Source of the DNA: an uncultured Prochlorococcus sp.
Lineage (GTDB): Bacteria > Cyanobacteriota > Cyanobacteriia > PCC-6307 > Cyanobiaceae
NCBI GenBank assembly: GCA_902624105.1
Contig: CACNWH010000004.1
Coordinates: 1-64,000, forward strand
Direction of reading: 5' to 3'
Length of the DNA: 64,000 nucleotides
Each line of letters opens with the position of its first letter. Position 1 is the first letter of the stretch. Below, piece by piece: positions 44,036-53,993 of this stretch. The notes under the pieces are model-generated. The model was given only the letters and a program-made list of their open reading frames with translations, did no database searches and was not told where the DNA came from. The translations under genes were made by a program, and so were the position numbers.

Positions 44036-46123
44036 ATGTCTGTTGAAAATTTAGATAATAAATATATCAATCGAGAATTAAGTTGGATTCAATTCAATCA
44101 AAGAGTTTTACTGACTGGGATGGAAAAAGACTATAAAGTTCTAGATAAAATAAAATTTTGTTCAATTTTTAGTAATAATCTTGATGAATTTTTTATGGTT
44201 AGAGTGGCATCGCTAAAGGCACAAGCAGATGCAGAAATTCAAAAAAAAAGTCTAGATGGATTAACCCCTCAAGAACAACTAAATATAATTAATGAAAAAG
44301 TTAAGAATCTTACTTCAATCCAAGAAAATTTTGTAAATAATGAATTAAGAAAAGAGTTAGAAAAATCAGGAATTTTTATAAAACAATATAAAAATCTTTC
44401 AAAAGATCAACAAATATGGTGCGATAACTATTTCCTATCATCCATATTTCCACTGCTTACTCCACTTGTAGTGGATCCTGCTCATCCATTTCCTTTTATA
44501 AGCAATCTAAGTTTAAACTTAGCGGCTTTAATCACTGATACTGAATCTTCAAAAAATCAATTAGTTAGAGTTAAGATTCCTACAAAAAGTATAGGTAGAT
44601 TTGTTCAAATTCCTAATGAAATTATAAAAACTAACAATAGAAGAGATCATTATTTTATGACGGTTGAAGATTTAATAGGTAATAACTTAGATAAATTATT
44701 TAATGGTATGAAATGCATAAATTATTCTTTTTTTAGAGTAACAAGAGATGCTGATTTAGAACTCAAAGAACTTGAAGCAGATGACTTACTAATTGCTGTT
44801 GAGAAAAGCCTTCAGAAAAGAAGAATAGGGGGAGATGTCGTAAGACTTGAAGTAGAAGAAAATATACCAAAAAGTATTCTTAATCTTCTAACTGAAGGAA
44901 TATCAATTACTAAGGAATATATTTACTTTTCAAAGAGTCTATTAGGCTTAGATGACTTAAATCTTTTAAATAAAATCAATAGAAAAGATTTAAGAGAAAA
45001 TTTACTAATAGGTAAAACAAACAAATCGCTCAAAGAAATTAATTCAAATTCTGATCCAAAATTTAAATCACTATTTCACCTATTAAAAAAAGAAGATATT
45101 CTTCTTCATCATCCTTATGATTTATTTAGTAGTTCAATAGAAGAATTCATAAATAAAGCAGCTGATGATCCCTTAGTAATGGCAATAAAAATTACTTTAT
45201 ATCGAGTTTCAAAAGACTCTCCGATAATTGAAGCATTGATTAAAGCAGCTGAAAATGGAAAAGAAGTAATGACACTTGTTGAATTGAAAGCAAGATTTGA
45301 TGAAGATAATAATATTCAATGGGCGAAGCAACTTGAACAATCAGGGATACATGTTGTATATGGAATTATTGGATTTAAAACTCATACCAAAATTTCTTTA
45401 ATTATTCGAAAAGAAAAAGGTCGATTAAGAAATTACTTTCATATTGGGACTGGTAACTATAATTCAACAACCTCAAAATTTTATACAGATCTTGGTCTCT
45501 TATCTACAGATACAGAAATTGCATCTGATTTAATTGAATTATTTAATTATCTATCAGGATTTTCAAAGCAAAAAAATTACAAGAAACTTTTGGTATCTCC
45601 ATTTTCAATGCGCAAAAAATTTAATTATCTAATAAATAGAGAAATTTATAATGCAAAAAAGGGATTGAAAGCTGAAATTATTGCAAAAATGAATTCACTA
45701 GTTGATCCCGAGATCATTGAGCTTCTCTATCAAGCTTCTGAAGCAGGTGTAAAGATTAACCTAATTATTAGAGGCATATGTTGTCTATATCCTAAAAAAA
45801 TTAACTTAAGTGAAAACATAAGAGTAGTAAGTATTATTGGTCATTTTTTAGAACACTCCAGAATTTTTTGGTTTTACAATAATGATAACCCTGAAGCATA
45901 TATTGGAAGTGCAGATTGGATGCGAAGAAATTTAGATAGAAGAATCGAAGCTATTACGCCAATTGAAGATATAAAATTAAAAAAACAATTATATGAATTA
46001 TTAAACATCTATCTAAAAGATTCATATTGTTCATGGGAAATGGATAGCAACGGAAATTATTCAAAAAGTCAAACTTCAAAGATTAATCATTCACAATTTG
46101 ATTTAATTGAAAAGTGGCATTAA
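44036..46123 (+). CDS. ppk: Polyphosphate kinase 1
   Basis: NRELSWIQFNQRVL, NNLDEFFMVRVASLK, DILLHHPYDLFSSSIEEFINKAADDPLVMAIKITLYRVS, GFKTHTKISLIIR, HIGTGNYN. Confidence 0.97.
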   Translation: MSVENLDNKYINRELSWIQFNQRVLLTGMEKDYKVLDKIKFCSIFSNNLDEFFMVRVASLKAQADAEIQKKSLDGLTPQEQLNIINEKVKNLTSIQENFVNNELRKELEKSGIFIKQYKNLSKDQQIWCDNYFLSSIFPLLTPLVVDPAHPFPFISNLSLNLAALITDTESSKNQLVRVKIPTKSIGRFVQIPNEIIKTNNRRDHYFMTVEDLIGNNLDKLFNGMKCINYSFFRVTRDADLELKELEADDLLIAVEKSLQKRRIGGDVVRLEVEENIPKSILNLLTEGISITKEYIYFSKSLLGLDDLNLLNKINRKDLRENLLIGKTNKSLKEINSNSDPKFKSLFHLLKKEDILLHHPYDLFSSSIEEFINKAADDPLVMAIKITLYRVSKDSPIIEALIKAAENGKEVMTLVELKARFDEDNNIQWAKQLEQSGIHVVYGIIGFKTHTKISLIIRKEKGRLRNYFHIGTGNYNSTTSKFYTDLGLLSTDTEIASDLIELFNYLSGFSKQKNYKKLLVSPFSMRKKFNYLINREIYNAKKGLKAEIIAKMNSLVDPEIIELLYQASEAGVKINLIIRGICCLYPKKINLSENIRVVSIIGHFLEHSRIFWFYNNDNPEAYIGSADWMRRNLDRRIEAITPIEDIKLKKQLYELLNIYLKDSYCSWEMDSNGNYSKSQTSKINHSQFDLIEKWH

Positions 46124-46322
46124 TTTTTAAGTTATGACAATTTTATAAAATCTCTTAACATTTTTAATAATTATGTATTTCGCTAAAAATTCAATCACAG
46201 TAATAAATCTCAAGGAAAATAAGCCTTAATAATTACTTTCAGTCTTTAAAGTTTCAAAGAAAAAGTAGTCTGACTAGTGATTTCAGTGCTAACTTTCTAA
46301 AAAATCCACTTAGGAGGCCAGG

Positions 46323-47354
46323 GTGATGGGGATCCCTCTGGAATCTGGAAAGAGTTCTTCAAAAAAAAATATTGAAGAACCTAGATTACCAATTACTACG
46401 AGACCTACTCGTATCAACAAAACAGAAAAAACCAGTACCTCTGGTAAAAATAATCAAAAAAGATCTGGCAGACAAAGCACAGATTCTATAGGTCATTATT
46501 TAAGCACTATCGGTAGGGTACCTCTGCTTACAGCAGCGGAAGAGATAGAATTAGCTCATCATGTTCAAAACATGAAGCAACTATTAAAGGTTCCAGAAAC
46601 AGAAAGAAACATAAGGCATCGACAACAAATAAGAATGGGTAAGAGAGCAAGAGATCGAATGATGGCAGCTAATTTAAGACTTGTGGTCTCTGTTGCAAAA
46701 AAATACCAAAACCAAGGTCTTGAACTTCTTGACTTGGTGCAAGAAGGAGCTATTGGCCTAGAAAGAGCAGTAGACAAGTTTGACCCTGCTATGGGATATA
46801 AATTCTCTACATACGCCTATTGGTGGATAAGGCAGGGAATGACAAGGGCTATAGACAATAGCGCGAGAACAATAAGACTCCCTATCCATATAAGCGAAAA
46901 ACTTTCAAAAATGAGAAGAGTATCGCGAGAATTATCTCACAAAATAGGAAGGCAGCCTAACAGACAAGAACTAGCAAATGCAATGGGTATAGAACAAAAA
47001 GATCTAGAAGATCTTGTCTCGCAGAGTGCGCCATGCGCATCCTTAGACGCCCATGCTAGAGGTGAAGAAGATAGAAGTACGCTTGGGGAGCTAATACCAG
47101 ATCCTAATTGTGAAGAACCTATGGAAGGGATGGATAGGACTATTCAAAAAGAACATTTAGGGGGATGGTTAGCACAATTAAATGAAAGAGAACAAAAAAT
47201 TATGAGATTAAGATTTGGGCTAGATGGAGAGGAACCTCTTACATTAGCTGAAATAGGACGACAAATTAATGTATCAAGAGAAAGAGTTCGACAACTTGAA
47301 GCGAAAGCAATACTTAAATTGAGAGTAATGACAAATCATCAAAAAGTTGCCTAA
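46323..47354 (+). CDS. Group 2 RNA polymerase sigma-70 family factor (RpoD-like)
   Basis: DSIGHYLSTIGRVPLLTAAEEIELAHHVQ, GLELLDLVQEGAIGLERAVDKFDPAMGYKFSTYAYWWIRQGMTRAI, TLAEIGRQINVSRERVRQLEAKAILKLR. Confidence 0.95.
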   Translation: MMGIPLESGKSSSKKNIEEPRLPITTRPTRINKTEKTSTSGKNNQKRSGRQSTDSIGHYLSTIGRVPLLTAAEEIELAHHVQNMKQLLKVPETERNIRHRQQIRMGKRARDRMMAANLRLVVSVAKKYQNQGLELLDLVQEGAIGLERAVDKFDPAMGYKFSTYAYWWIRQGMTRAIDNSARTIRLPIHISEKLSKMRRVSRELSHKIGRQPNRQELANAMGIEQKDLEDLVSQSAPCASLDAHARGEEDRSTLGELIPDPNCEEPMEGMDRTIQKEHLGGWLAQLNEREQKIMRLRFGLDGEEPLTLAEIGRQINVSRERVRQLEAKAILKLRVMTNHQKVA

Positions 47355-47359
47355 TAAAA

Positions 47360-48001
47360 TTGTTTAATTTTGCACTAATTGGACTTTATATTGTATTTAT
47401 ATTTTTAATCTCAAAGTTATTTAAAAATTTTTACCCAAATAATCAAGAATTATTGAGAAAAATAATTCATATTGGTATGGGACCTTTGGTTCCACTCGCT
47501 AAGTTTTTAGAAATAGAGCAAAGTGCAGTTCAGTATTTTGTAGGTGGCGTGTCAATTTTAATAATAATAAATTATATTTATAAATTATTTCCAATAATTG
47601 AAGATATTGATAGGAAAAGCTTCGGTACTTTTTTTTATTGTTTTAGCTTACTAATATTGATTAGCTTATTTTGGGAGCAAGACCCTTTGGCTCTTACATC
47701 AGGCTTCTTTATCATGACGTTCGGAGATGGATTAGCTGGTTTAGTTGGTAAAAATTTCAAATCAAAAAGTTGGATAATTTTTAATCAAAAAAAATCAATA
47801 ATTGGAACAACTACAATGTTTTTAATAAGCTTTTTAGTTTTATCTATTTTAGGTTATAAAAATAATATTGATTTTAATTATTCCTATTTTGTTATTGCTT
47901 TATTAGCAACGTTATTAGAGCAAATAAGTATTATGGGGATTGATAATTTTTCAGTTCCAATAATTACTTCAACAATTTTCCACGTATTAATAACACACTA
48001 A
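47360..48001 (+). CDS. Phytol kinase/dolichol kinase-like integral membrane protein
   Basis: NQELLRKIIHIGMGPLVPLAKFL, FIMTFGDGLAGLVGKNFKSKSWIIFNQKKSIIGTTTMFL; multiple TM helices; TTG start. Confidence 0.8.
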   Translation: MFNFALIGLYIVFIFLISKLFKNFYPNNQELLRKIIHIGMGPLVPLAKFLEIEQSAVQYFVGGVSILIIINYIYKLFPIIEDIDRKSFGTFFYCFSLLILISLFWEQDPLALTSGFFIMTFGDGLAGLVGKNFKSKSWIIFNQKKSIIGTTTMFLISFLVLSILGYKNNIDFNYSYFVIALLATLLEQISIMGIDNFSVPIITSTIFHVLITH

Positions 48002-48004
48002 AAA

Positions 48005-49072
48005 TCAAAGAATTGAATTATATAAATTATTAAGTAAGGTATGAGTTGTATCTATATCTATACATGCATCTGTAATACTTTTACCGTATTCAAGCTCATT
48101 TTTTGCTCCAAGCTTTTGATTACCCTCTTTTAAATGGCTTTCTAACATTACTCCTAAGATATTATTTTCTCCATCTTTTAGTTGTTTGGAAATATTATCT
48201 AATACTGATGCTTGCTTCCTAAAATCCTTATTTGAATTACCATGACTACAATCAATCATGAGTTTTTGCGGCAAACCACATTTAGATAAATCTGTAGAAA
48301 TATTTTTAATATGAGAATTATCAAAATTAGGGCCTTTTGTTCCGCCTCTAAGAACTATATGTGTATCAGGATTGCCAGTAGTATTAACAATTGAAGCAAA
48401 TCCATCACTATTTACCCCCAAGAAATGATGAGATCTTGCCGCAGATTGCATTGCATTAATAGCAGTTGAGAAAGAACCATCTGTACCATTTTTAAACCCT
48501 ATGGGCATTGATAATCCAGATGCCATCTCTCTATGAGTTTGACTCTCAGTAGTCCTAGCACCAATAGCTGTCCAACTAATTAAATCCGCTATATATTGAG
48601 GTACGATTGGATCTAATAATTCTGTCGCAGAAGGTATTCCTTGAGAAGCCAAGTATCTAAGCAAGCCTCTAGCTCTTCTCAAACCAGTATTTATATCGTA
48701 TGAACCATCTAAGTGTGGATCATTTATGAGACCTTTCCAGCCAATAGTAGTTCGCGGCTTTTCGAAATAAACTCTCATAACAATTTCTAATTTATCACCG
48801 AATTTACTTCTGAATTCTTGTATGTGTTCTGAATACTCTTTTGCAGCATCGATATCATGTATGGAACATGGTCCTACTATGACAAGAAACTTTGTAGAGT
48901 TTTTATGCAAAATATTTTTAATTAGTTCTCTTGAGCTAGAGACGGTACAAGCAGAGGTATAATCAAGTGATAAATCCTGATGAAGTTGTCTTGGAGGTAT
49001 TAATGGACGAGTCTCAACTACATGCAAATCTGATGTTTTCTCTAAAAATTGATTATTTGATGAAATTGTCAT
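48005..49072 (-). CDS. aroF: 3-deoxy-7-phosphoheptulonate (DAHP) synthase, class I AroF/G type
   Basis: FLVIVGPCSIHDIDAAKEYSEHI, EIVMRVYFEKPRTTIGWKGLINDPHLDGSYDINTGLRRAR, VLRGGTKGPNFD, LMIDCSHGNSNKD. Confidence 0.96.
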   Translation of the reverse strand: MTISSNNQFLEKTSDLHVVETRPLIPPRQLHQDLSLDYTSACTVSSSRELIKNILHKNSTKFLVIVGPCSIHDIDAAKEYSEHIQEFRSKFGDKLEIVMRVYFEKPRTTIGWKGLINDPHLDGSYDINTGLRRARGLLRYLASQGIPSATELLDPIVPQYIADLISWTAIGARTTESQTHREMASGLSMPIGFKNGTDGSFSTAINAMQSAARSHHFLGVNSDGFASIVNTTGNPDTHIVLRGGTKGPNFDNSHIKNISTDLSKCGLPQKLMIDCSHGNSNKDFRKQASVLDNISKQLKDGENNILGVMLESHLKEGNQKLGAKNELEYGKSITDACIDIDTTHTLLNNLYNSIL

Positions 49073-49170
49073 TGAAGGAAAAATAATGTTGAATATATAG
49101 AGAGCTTTATGAATACAATTCTTTTCATAATTAAAAATAACAACAAATTAGGAATTAAACCCTAGAAATA

Positions 49171-51741
49171 ATGAATTTGGAAACATTGCTAAAAGATTAT
49201 CATAATCATGTAAATGAGAGAGCGAATGACAAAATCCCTCCCTTACCTTTAAATGCTGAGCAAACAAGTGTCGTAATAAAGCTTTTAGAAAAAGTTGATA
49301 AATCTCAAAGTGATTATCTAATTAATCTACTCACGAATAGAGTTCCTCCAGGTGTTGATGAGGCAGCATATGTAAAAGCAAGCTGGTTAACAGCAATAGC
49401 TAACGGAGAAAAATTTTGTGATTTTGTTACTCCTGTAAAAGCAATATTTTTATTAGGGACAATGATTGGCGGATACAATGTAAATTCTTTAGTTGAGATT
49501 TTAAAAAAAGAAGACAAAGTCATCTCTCAAGAAGCAGCTAATGTCTTAAAGAAAATAATACTTGTATACGATGCAGCAAATGAAATTTTTGAATTATCTA
49601 AAAATAATGAATATGCAAGACAAGTAATAGATAGTTGGGCCCAAGCAGAATGGTTTACTAACAAGAAATCACTACCTCAAGAAATTAAGTGCTTAGTTTT
49701 TAAAGTAAAAGGAGAAACAAATACAGATGATCTTTCACCTGCTGTACATGCAACCTCTAGACCTGATATTCCACTACATGCCTTATCAATGTTGGAATTC
49801 AAGGAAGAAACAGGTTTAAATATTATTGAGGATTTAAAATCACAAAATATTCAAATTGCATATGTAGGGGATGTAGTAGGAACAGGTAGTTCTCGAAAAT
49901 CTGCAATTAATTCACTCATCTGGCATATTGGTGAAAATATACCTTTCGTTCCAAATAAAAAAACTGGTGGAATTGTCATTGGTGGCAAAATTGCCCCTAT
50001 TTTTTTTAATACTGCTCAAGATTCAGGAGCTCTTCCAATAGAAGCTGATGTCTCTAATTTAGATACTGGAGATTTAATAAAAATTGAACCTTACAAAGGT
50101 TTAATCAAAAAAATTGATCCCGATACAAAAACTGAAGAAAAAATAAGCCAATTTGATTTAAACCCATCAACTATCACTGATGAAATACAAGCTGGCGGAA
50201 GAATCAATCTGATGATTGGAAGATCTCTGACAGATAAAATTAGAAGCAAACTTAAATTAAAACCTAGTAAAGTTTTTATTCGCCCATCAAATCCAACAAA
50301 GAATAATAATGGATTTACTCAAGCACAAAAGATAGTTGGAAAAGCATGTGGTCTTGATGGCGTTTCACCAGGCATGACATGTGAACCAATAATGACCACA
50401 GTTGGCAGTCAAGATACGACCGGGCCTATGACTAGAGACGAGTTAAAAGAATTAGCCTGCCTAGGATTTACTGCAGATTTAGTAATGCAAAGTTTTTGTC
50501 ACACTGCAGCATATCCAAAACCAGTTGATTTAATAACCCATAAAGAATTACCTGATTTTATTTCTCAAAGAGGTGGTGTAGCTCTTAAGCCTGGAGATGG
50601 AATAATTCATAGTTGGCTAAACAGAATGCTTCTTCCCGACACGGTTGGAACAGGGGGTGATAGTCATACAAGATTTCCATTAGGTATTTCATTCCCAGGA
50701 GGATCAGGGATTGTTGCTTTCGCTGCTGCAATAGGTTCAATGCCATTAAACGTACCAGAATCAGTATTAGTAAAATTCACTGGAGATTTACTGCCAGGCA
50801 TTACTTTAAGAGATTTAGTAAATGCAATTCCACTTTTTGCAATAAAAAAAGGACTCTTGACTGTAGAAAAGGCCAACAAAAAAAATATATTTAATGGAAA
50901 AATAATGGAAATCGAAGGGCTCCCAAACCTTAAGCTAGAACAAGCCTTTGAACTTACTGACGCAACAGCAGAACGCTCATGCGCTGGAAGTACAATCCTT
51001 TTATCAAAAGATACCGTAGAGGAATATTTAAGAAGTAATATTTGCCTTTTGGAGAAAATGATAGAAAGTAATTATGAGGATTCAAAATCTATTTTGAGAA
51101 GAATTAATGATATGAAAAATTGGTTAAAGAATCCGAAATTGATACAACCTGACGCCAATGCAACTTACGAAGAAAAAATAGAAATTGATCTTTCAAAAGT
51201 CACAGAACCAATAGTTGCTTGCCCTAATGATCCTGACAATGTAAAAGAAATTTCAGAAGTAGCAAATACAAAAATAGATGAGGTATTTATAGGTTCTTGT
51301 ATGACAAATATTGGACACTATCGAGCTGCCGCAAAAATCTTAGAGGGAACTGGCAAAATCAAGTCAAAATTATGGATATGTCCACCAACTAAAATGGATG
51401 AAGAAACATTAAAAAAAGAGGGATATTATAAAATTTTTGAAGATTGCGGTGCAAACCTTGAACTTCCAGGATGCTCATTATGCATGGGAAATCAAGCAAG
51501 AGTTGATGATGAAGCGATAGTTTTTTCAACAAGTACAAGAAATTTTGATAATAGACTTGGAAAGAACGCACAAGTCTTTTTAGGAAGTGCTGAATTAGCT
51601 GCCGTTTGTGCTCTTTTTGGTAAAATTCCTACAGTAAATGAATACAAAGATATTACTAAAAATAAAATTGATCCATATTCAAAAGAACTTTATCGTTATC
51701 TTCAATTTGATGAGATAAAAAATTTCAGTTTATCAAAATGA
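49171..51741 (+). CDS. acnB: Aconitate hydratase B
   Basis: YHNHVNERANDKIPPLPLNAEQTSVVIKLL, GDVVGTGSSRKSAINSLIWHIG, GLDGVSPGMTCEPIMTTVGSQDTTGPMTRDELKELACLGF, CSLCMGNQARV. Confidence 0.98.
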   Translation: MNLETLLKDYHNHVNERANDKIPPLPLNAEQTSVVIKLLEKVDKSQSDYLINLLTNRVPPGVDEAAYVKASWLTAIANGEKFCDFVTPVKAIFLLGTMIGGYNVNSLVEILKKEDKVISQEAANVLKKIILVYDAANEIFELSKNNEYARQVIDSWAQAEWFTNKKSLPQEIKCLVFKVKGETNTDDLSPAVHATSRPDIPLHALSMLEFKEETGLNIIEDLKSQNIQIAYVGDVVGTGSSRKSAINSLIWHIGENIPFVPNKKTGGIVIGGKIAPIFFNTAQDSGALPIEADVSNLDTGDLIKIEPYKGLIKKIDPDTKTEEKISQFDLNPSTITDEIQAGGRINLMIGRSLTDKIRSKLKLKPSKVFIRPSNPTKNNNGFTQAQKIVGKACGLDGVSPGMTCEPIMTTVGSQDTTGPMTRDELKELACLGFTADLVMQSFCHTAAYPKPVDLITHKELPDFISQRGGVALKPGDGIIHSWLNRMLLPDTVGTGGDSHTRFPLGISFPGGSGIVAFAAAIGSMPLNVPESVLVKFTGDLLPGITLRDLVNAIPLFAIKKGLLTVEKANKKNIFNGKIMEIEGLPNLKLEQAFELTDATAERSCAGSTILLSKDTVEEYLRSNICLLEKMIESNYEDSKSILRRINDMKNWLKNPKLIQPDANATYEEKIEIDLSKVTEPIVACPNDPDNVKEISEVANTKIDEVFIGSCMTNIGHYRAAAKILEGTGKIKSKLWICPPTKMDEETLKKEGYYKIFEDCGANLELPGCSLCMGNQARVDDEAIVFSTSTRNFDNRLGKNAQVFLGSAELAAVCALFGKIPTVNEYKDITKNKIDPYSKELYRYLQFDEIKNFSLSK

Positions 51742-53081
51742 ACCAAAGCAATGGGTATAAATTAAAAGCAGAAATTAAACAAAAAAGTAGTGATTCAGTC
51801 AAAAGCATAAAAAAATTATTAAGGCAAAGATCTTTAGTAGTAGCTTTTGCTCTTTTATTAACAGGTCTTGGAGCTTCAATTACCAGCGTTTCCTTTAAGA
51901 CTGGAATCACTTTTTTAAATAATTGGAGATTAGAGCTTTTAGAAAGTTACCCAGCATACTTGGTACTTCCTCTTTTTGGATTAATAGGAGGAGCTCTATC
52001 TGGTCTGTTAATCAAAAATTTCGCCCCAACTGCTAAAGGATCTGGGGTGAGCCAGATCATGGGCTTTTTGAGACATAAAAGAGTTCCTATGAACTTAAGA
52101 GTTGGAATAGTCAAGCTTATATCTGGAATCATATCTATAGGGAGTGGTTTTCCACTGGGCCCGGAGGGGCCTTCTGTACAAATGGGCGGCTCCGTCGCGT
52201 GGCAAATGGCTAAATGGCTAAAAGCGCCCGTTGCCTTTAGAAGGGTAATTGTAGCAGCAGGAGGAGGGGCTGGCATCGCAGCAGTATTTAGTGCTCCCTT
52301 AGGGGGTTTTATTTACGCAATCGAGGAATTATTAAATTCTGCAAGACCTGTAGTTTTATTACTAGTCATAGTTACAACTTTTATTGCTGATTCTTCGGCA
52401 ATTTTTCTTCAAGGAGGATCTAATAAACCTGCTTTCACAATTGACTTATCCTTTTCTCCTAATGACTTCTTCTATCTTGTAATCCTTGGATTAATTATTG
52501 GAGTATTTGCAGAATTTTATTGTAAATATGTACTAATGATGCAAAATCTTGGGAAAAAATTATATCAAAATAAATTTGTCTTAAAAATGAGTATTTGTGG
52601 CTTTATTCTAGGAACTATTTACTCTCTGCTAGGAGATGAATTTCATGATTTAGATAAATTAAAAAAAATTATAGCTACACAAAATTTAGATTTCTCTATA
52701 AATCCAGTTGAAAATATAATTATTTGGGCAATTTTAGTTGTTTTCATATTATTTATTACCTCTGGATTAGCAGCAGCAGTAGGTGCTCCTGGAGGACTAT
52801 TTTACCCAATGCTTATTCTAGGAGGAGCAACTGGCTTAATCGTCGGAAGCTTACTTCCAGAGAATGCTCCAAATACATACATATTTGCTGGCATGGGGGC
52901 ATTTGTAGCTGGATGCTCTAGAACACCCATAACTGCAATGTTTCTATCATTCGCTTTAACAAAAAATCTTATAATACTCAAACCTGTCCTTATAAGCTGT
53001 ATAACAAGTTTCTTGGTAGCAAGATTATTCAATGAAAAATCTATTTATGAGAGACAAATTCAAATTGAAATAGAAAACTAA
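51738..53081 (+). CDS. ClC-family voltage-gated chloride channel / Cl-/H+ antiporter-like protein
   Basis: GKGSGVSQIMGFLRHKRVP, GSGFPLGPEGPSVQMGG, GLAAAVGAPGGLFYPMLILGGATG, many TM helices; 4-bp overlap with acnB. Confidence 0.92.
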   Translation: MNQSNGYKLKAEIKQKSSDSVKSIKKLLRQRSLVVAFALLLTGLGASITSVSFKTGITFLNNWRLELLESYPAYLVLPLFGLIGGALSGLLIKNFAPTAKGSGVSQIMGFLRHKRVPMNLRVGIVKLISGIISIGSGFPLGPEGPSVQMGGSVAWQMAKWLKAPVAFRRVIVAAGGGAGIAAVFSAPLGGFIYAIEELLNSARPVVLLLVIVTTFIADSSAIFLQGGSNKPAFTIDLSFSPNDFFYLVILGLIIGVFAEFYCKYVLMMQNLGKKLYQNKFVLKMSICGFILGTIYSLLGDEFHDLDKLKKIIATQNLDFSINPVENIIIWAILVVFILFITSGLAAAVGAPGGLFYPMLILGGATGLIVGSLLPENAPNTYIFAGMGAFVAGCSRTPITAMFLSFALTKNLIILKPVLISCITSFLVARLFNEKSIYERQIQIEIEN

Positions 53082-53091
53082 TCATAAAAAA

Positions 53092-53952
53092 TTAATCAAA
53101 TACAGCTGTTTTACTGTTATAAACAAAGACTTGATGATTAAGATGCATTCTTACAGCCCTAGCAAGAGAAATTCTCTCAATATCTCTCCCTTTCCTGATT
53201 AAATCTTCGACTTCATCTCTATGACTAACTCTAACCGTACATTGATCTATTATTGGTCCCTCATCCAAATCTTTAGTGACATAATGAGCAGTTGCTCCTA
53301 TCAACTTTACTCCTCTTTTCCAAGCACGATGATAGGGCTGGGATCCTTTGAATGCTGGCAGAAAGGAATGATGAATATTAATTATTTCAGAAAAATCCTT
53401 CAAAAAAGAATCACTTAGGATCTGCATATATTTAGCTAAAATGGCAAATTTAATATCAAAAAATTTTAACTTGTTTAAGATTTGCGCCTCAACTTGTGAT
53501 TTCTGGTTATTTATTGAATCATAATAAATAAATTGAGCATTAAAATCATTTGCTAACTGTTCAAGATCAGGATGATTAGAGATTATTAATGGTACTTTCA
53601 TCTTTAACTCTCCATTTCTTACCCTCCATAACAAGTCGATTAAGCAGTGATTTTGTTTACTAACGAAAATTGCTACATTTGGAATTTCATCAGAATAATT
53701 TATAGTAAATTTCGCATTAATAGTATTTGCAATTTTTTGAAACCCCTCAAATATCTCTAACTTATTTATAGGAGAACGATCTATACACCATTCAATCCTA
53801 CTCAAAAAGAGTTCTGCATCTTGATCTGTATGATGATCAGAATGTTTGATATTGCCGCCGCAACTAGAGATCCAACTAGTTAATTTAAATACCAATCCAG
53901 GCTGATCGGGACAAACAGTTCTTAAAATAATTGAAGGATTTTCCAAAAACAA
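53092..53952 (-). CDS. purU: Formyltetrahydrofolate deformylase
   Basis: ACT-like N-terminus (ILRTVCPDQPGLVFKLTSWISSCGGNIKHSDHHTD), INIHHSFLPAFKGSQPYHRAWKRGVKLIGATAHYVT. Confidence 0.96.
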   Translation of the reverse strand: MFLENPSIILRTVCPDQPGLVFKLTSWISSCGGNIKHSDHHTDQDAELFLSRIEWCIDRSPINKLEIFEGFQKIANTINAKFTINYSDEIPNVAIFVSKQNHCLIDLLWRVRNGELKMKVPLIISNHPDLEQLANDFNAQFIYYDSINNQKSQVEAQILNKLKFFDIKFAILAKYMQILSDSFLKDFSEIINIHHSFLPAFKGSQPYHRAWKRGVKLIGATAHYVTKDLDEGPIIDQCTVRVSHRDEVEDLIRKGRDIERISLARAVRMHLNHQVFVYNSKTAVFD

Positions 53953-53993
53953 ATGAGATTATTTAAATTTTTATAATTACTTATAATATATTA

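Noticed and set aside
51947-52276. 109-aa minus-strand ORF within the ClC gene
   Set aside because: Pro-rich shadow translation of Gly-rich TM-encoding sequence.
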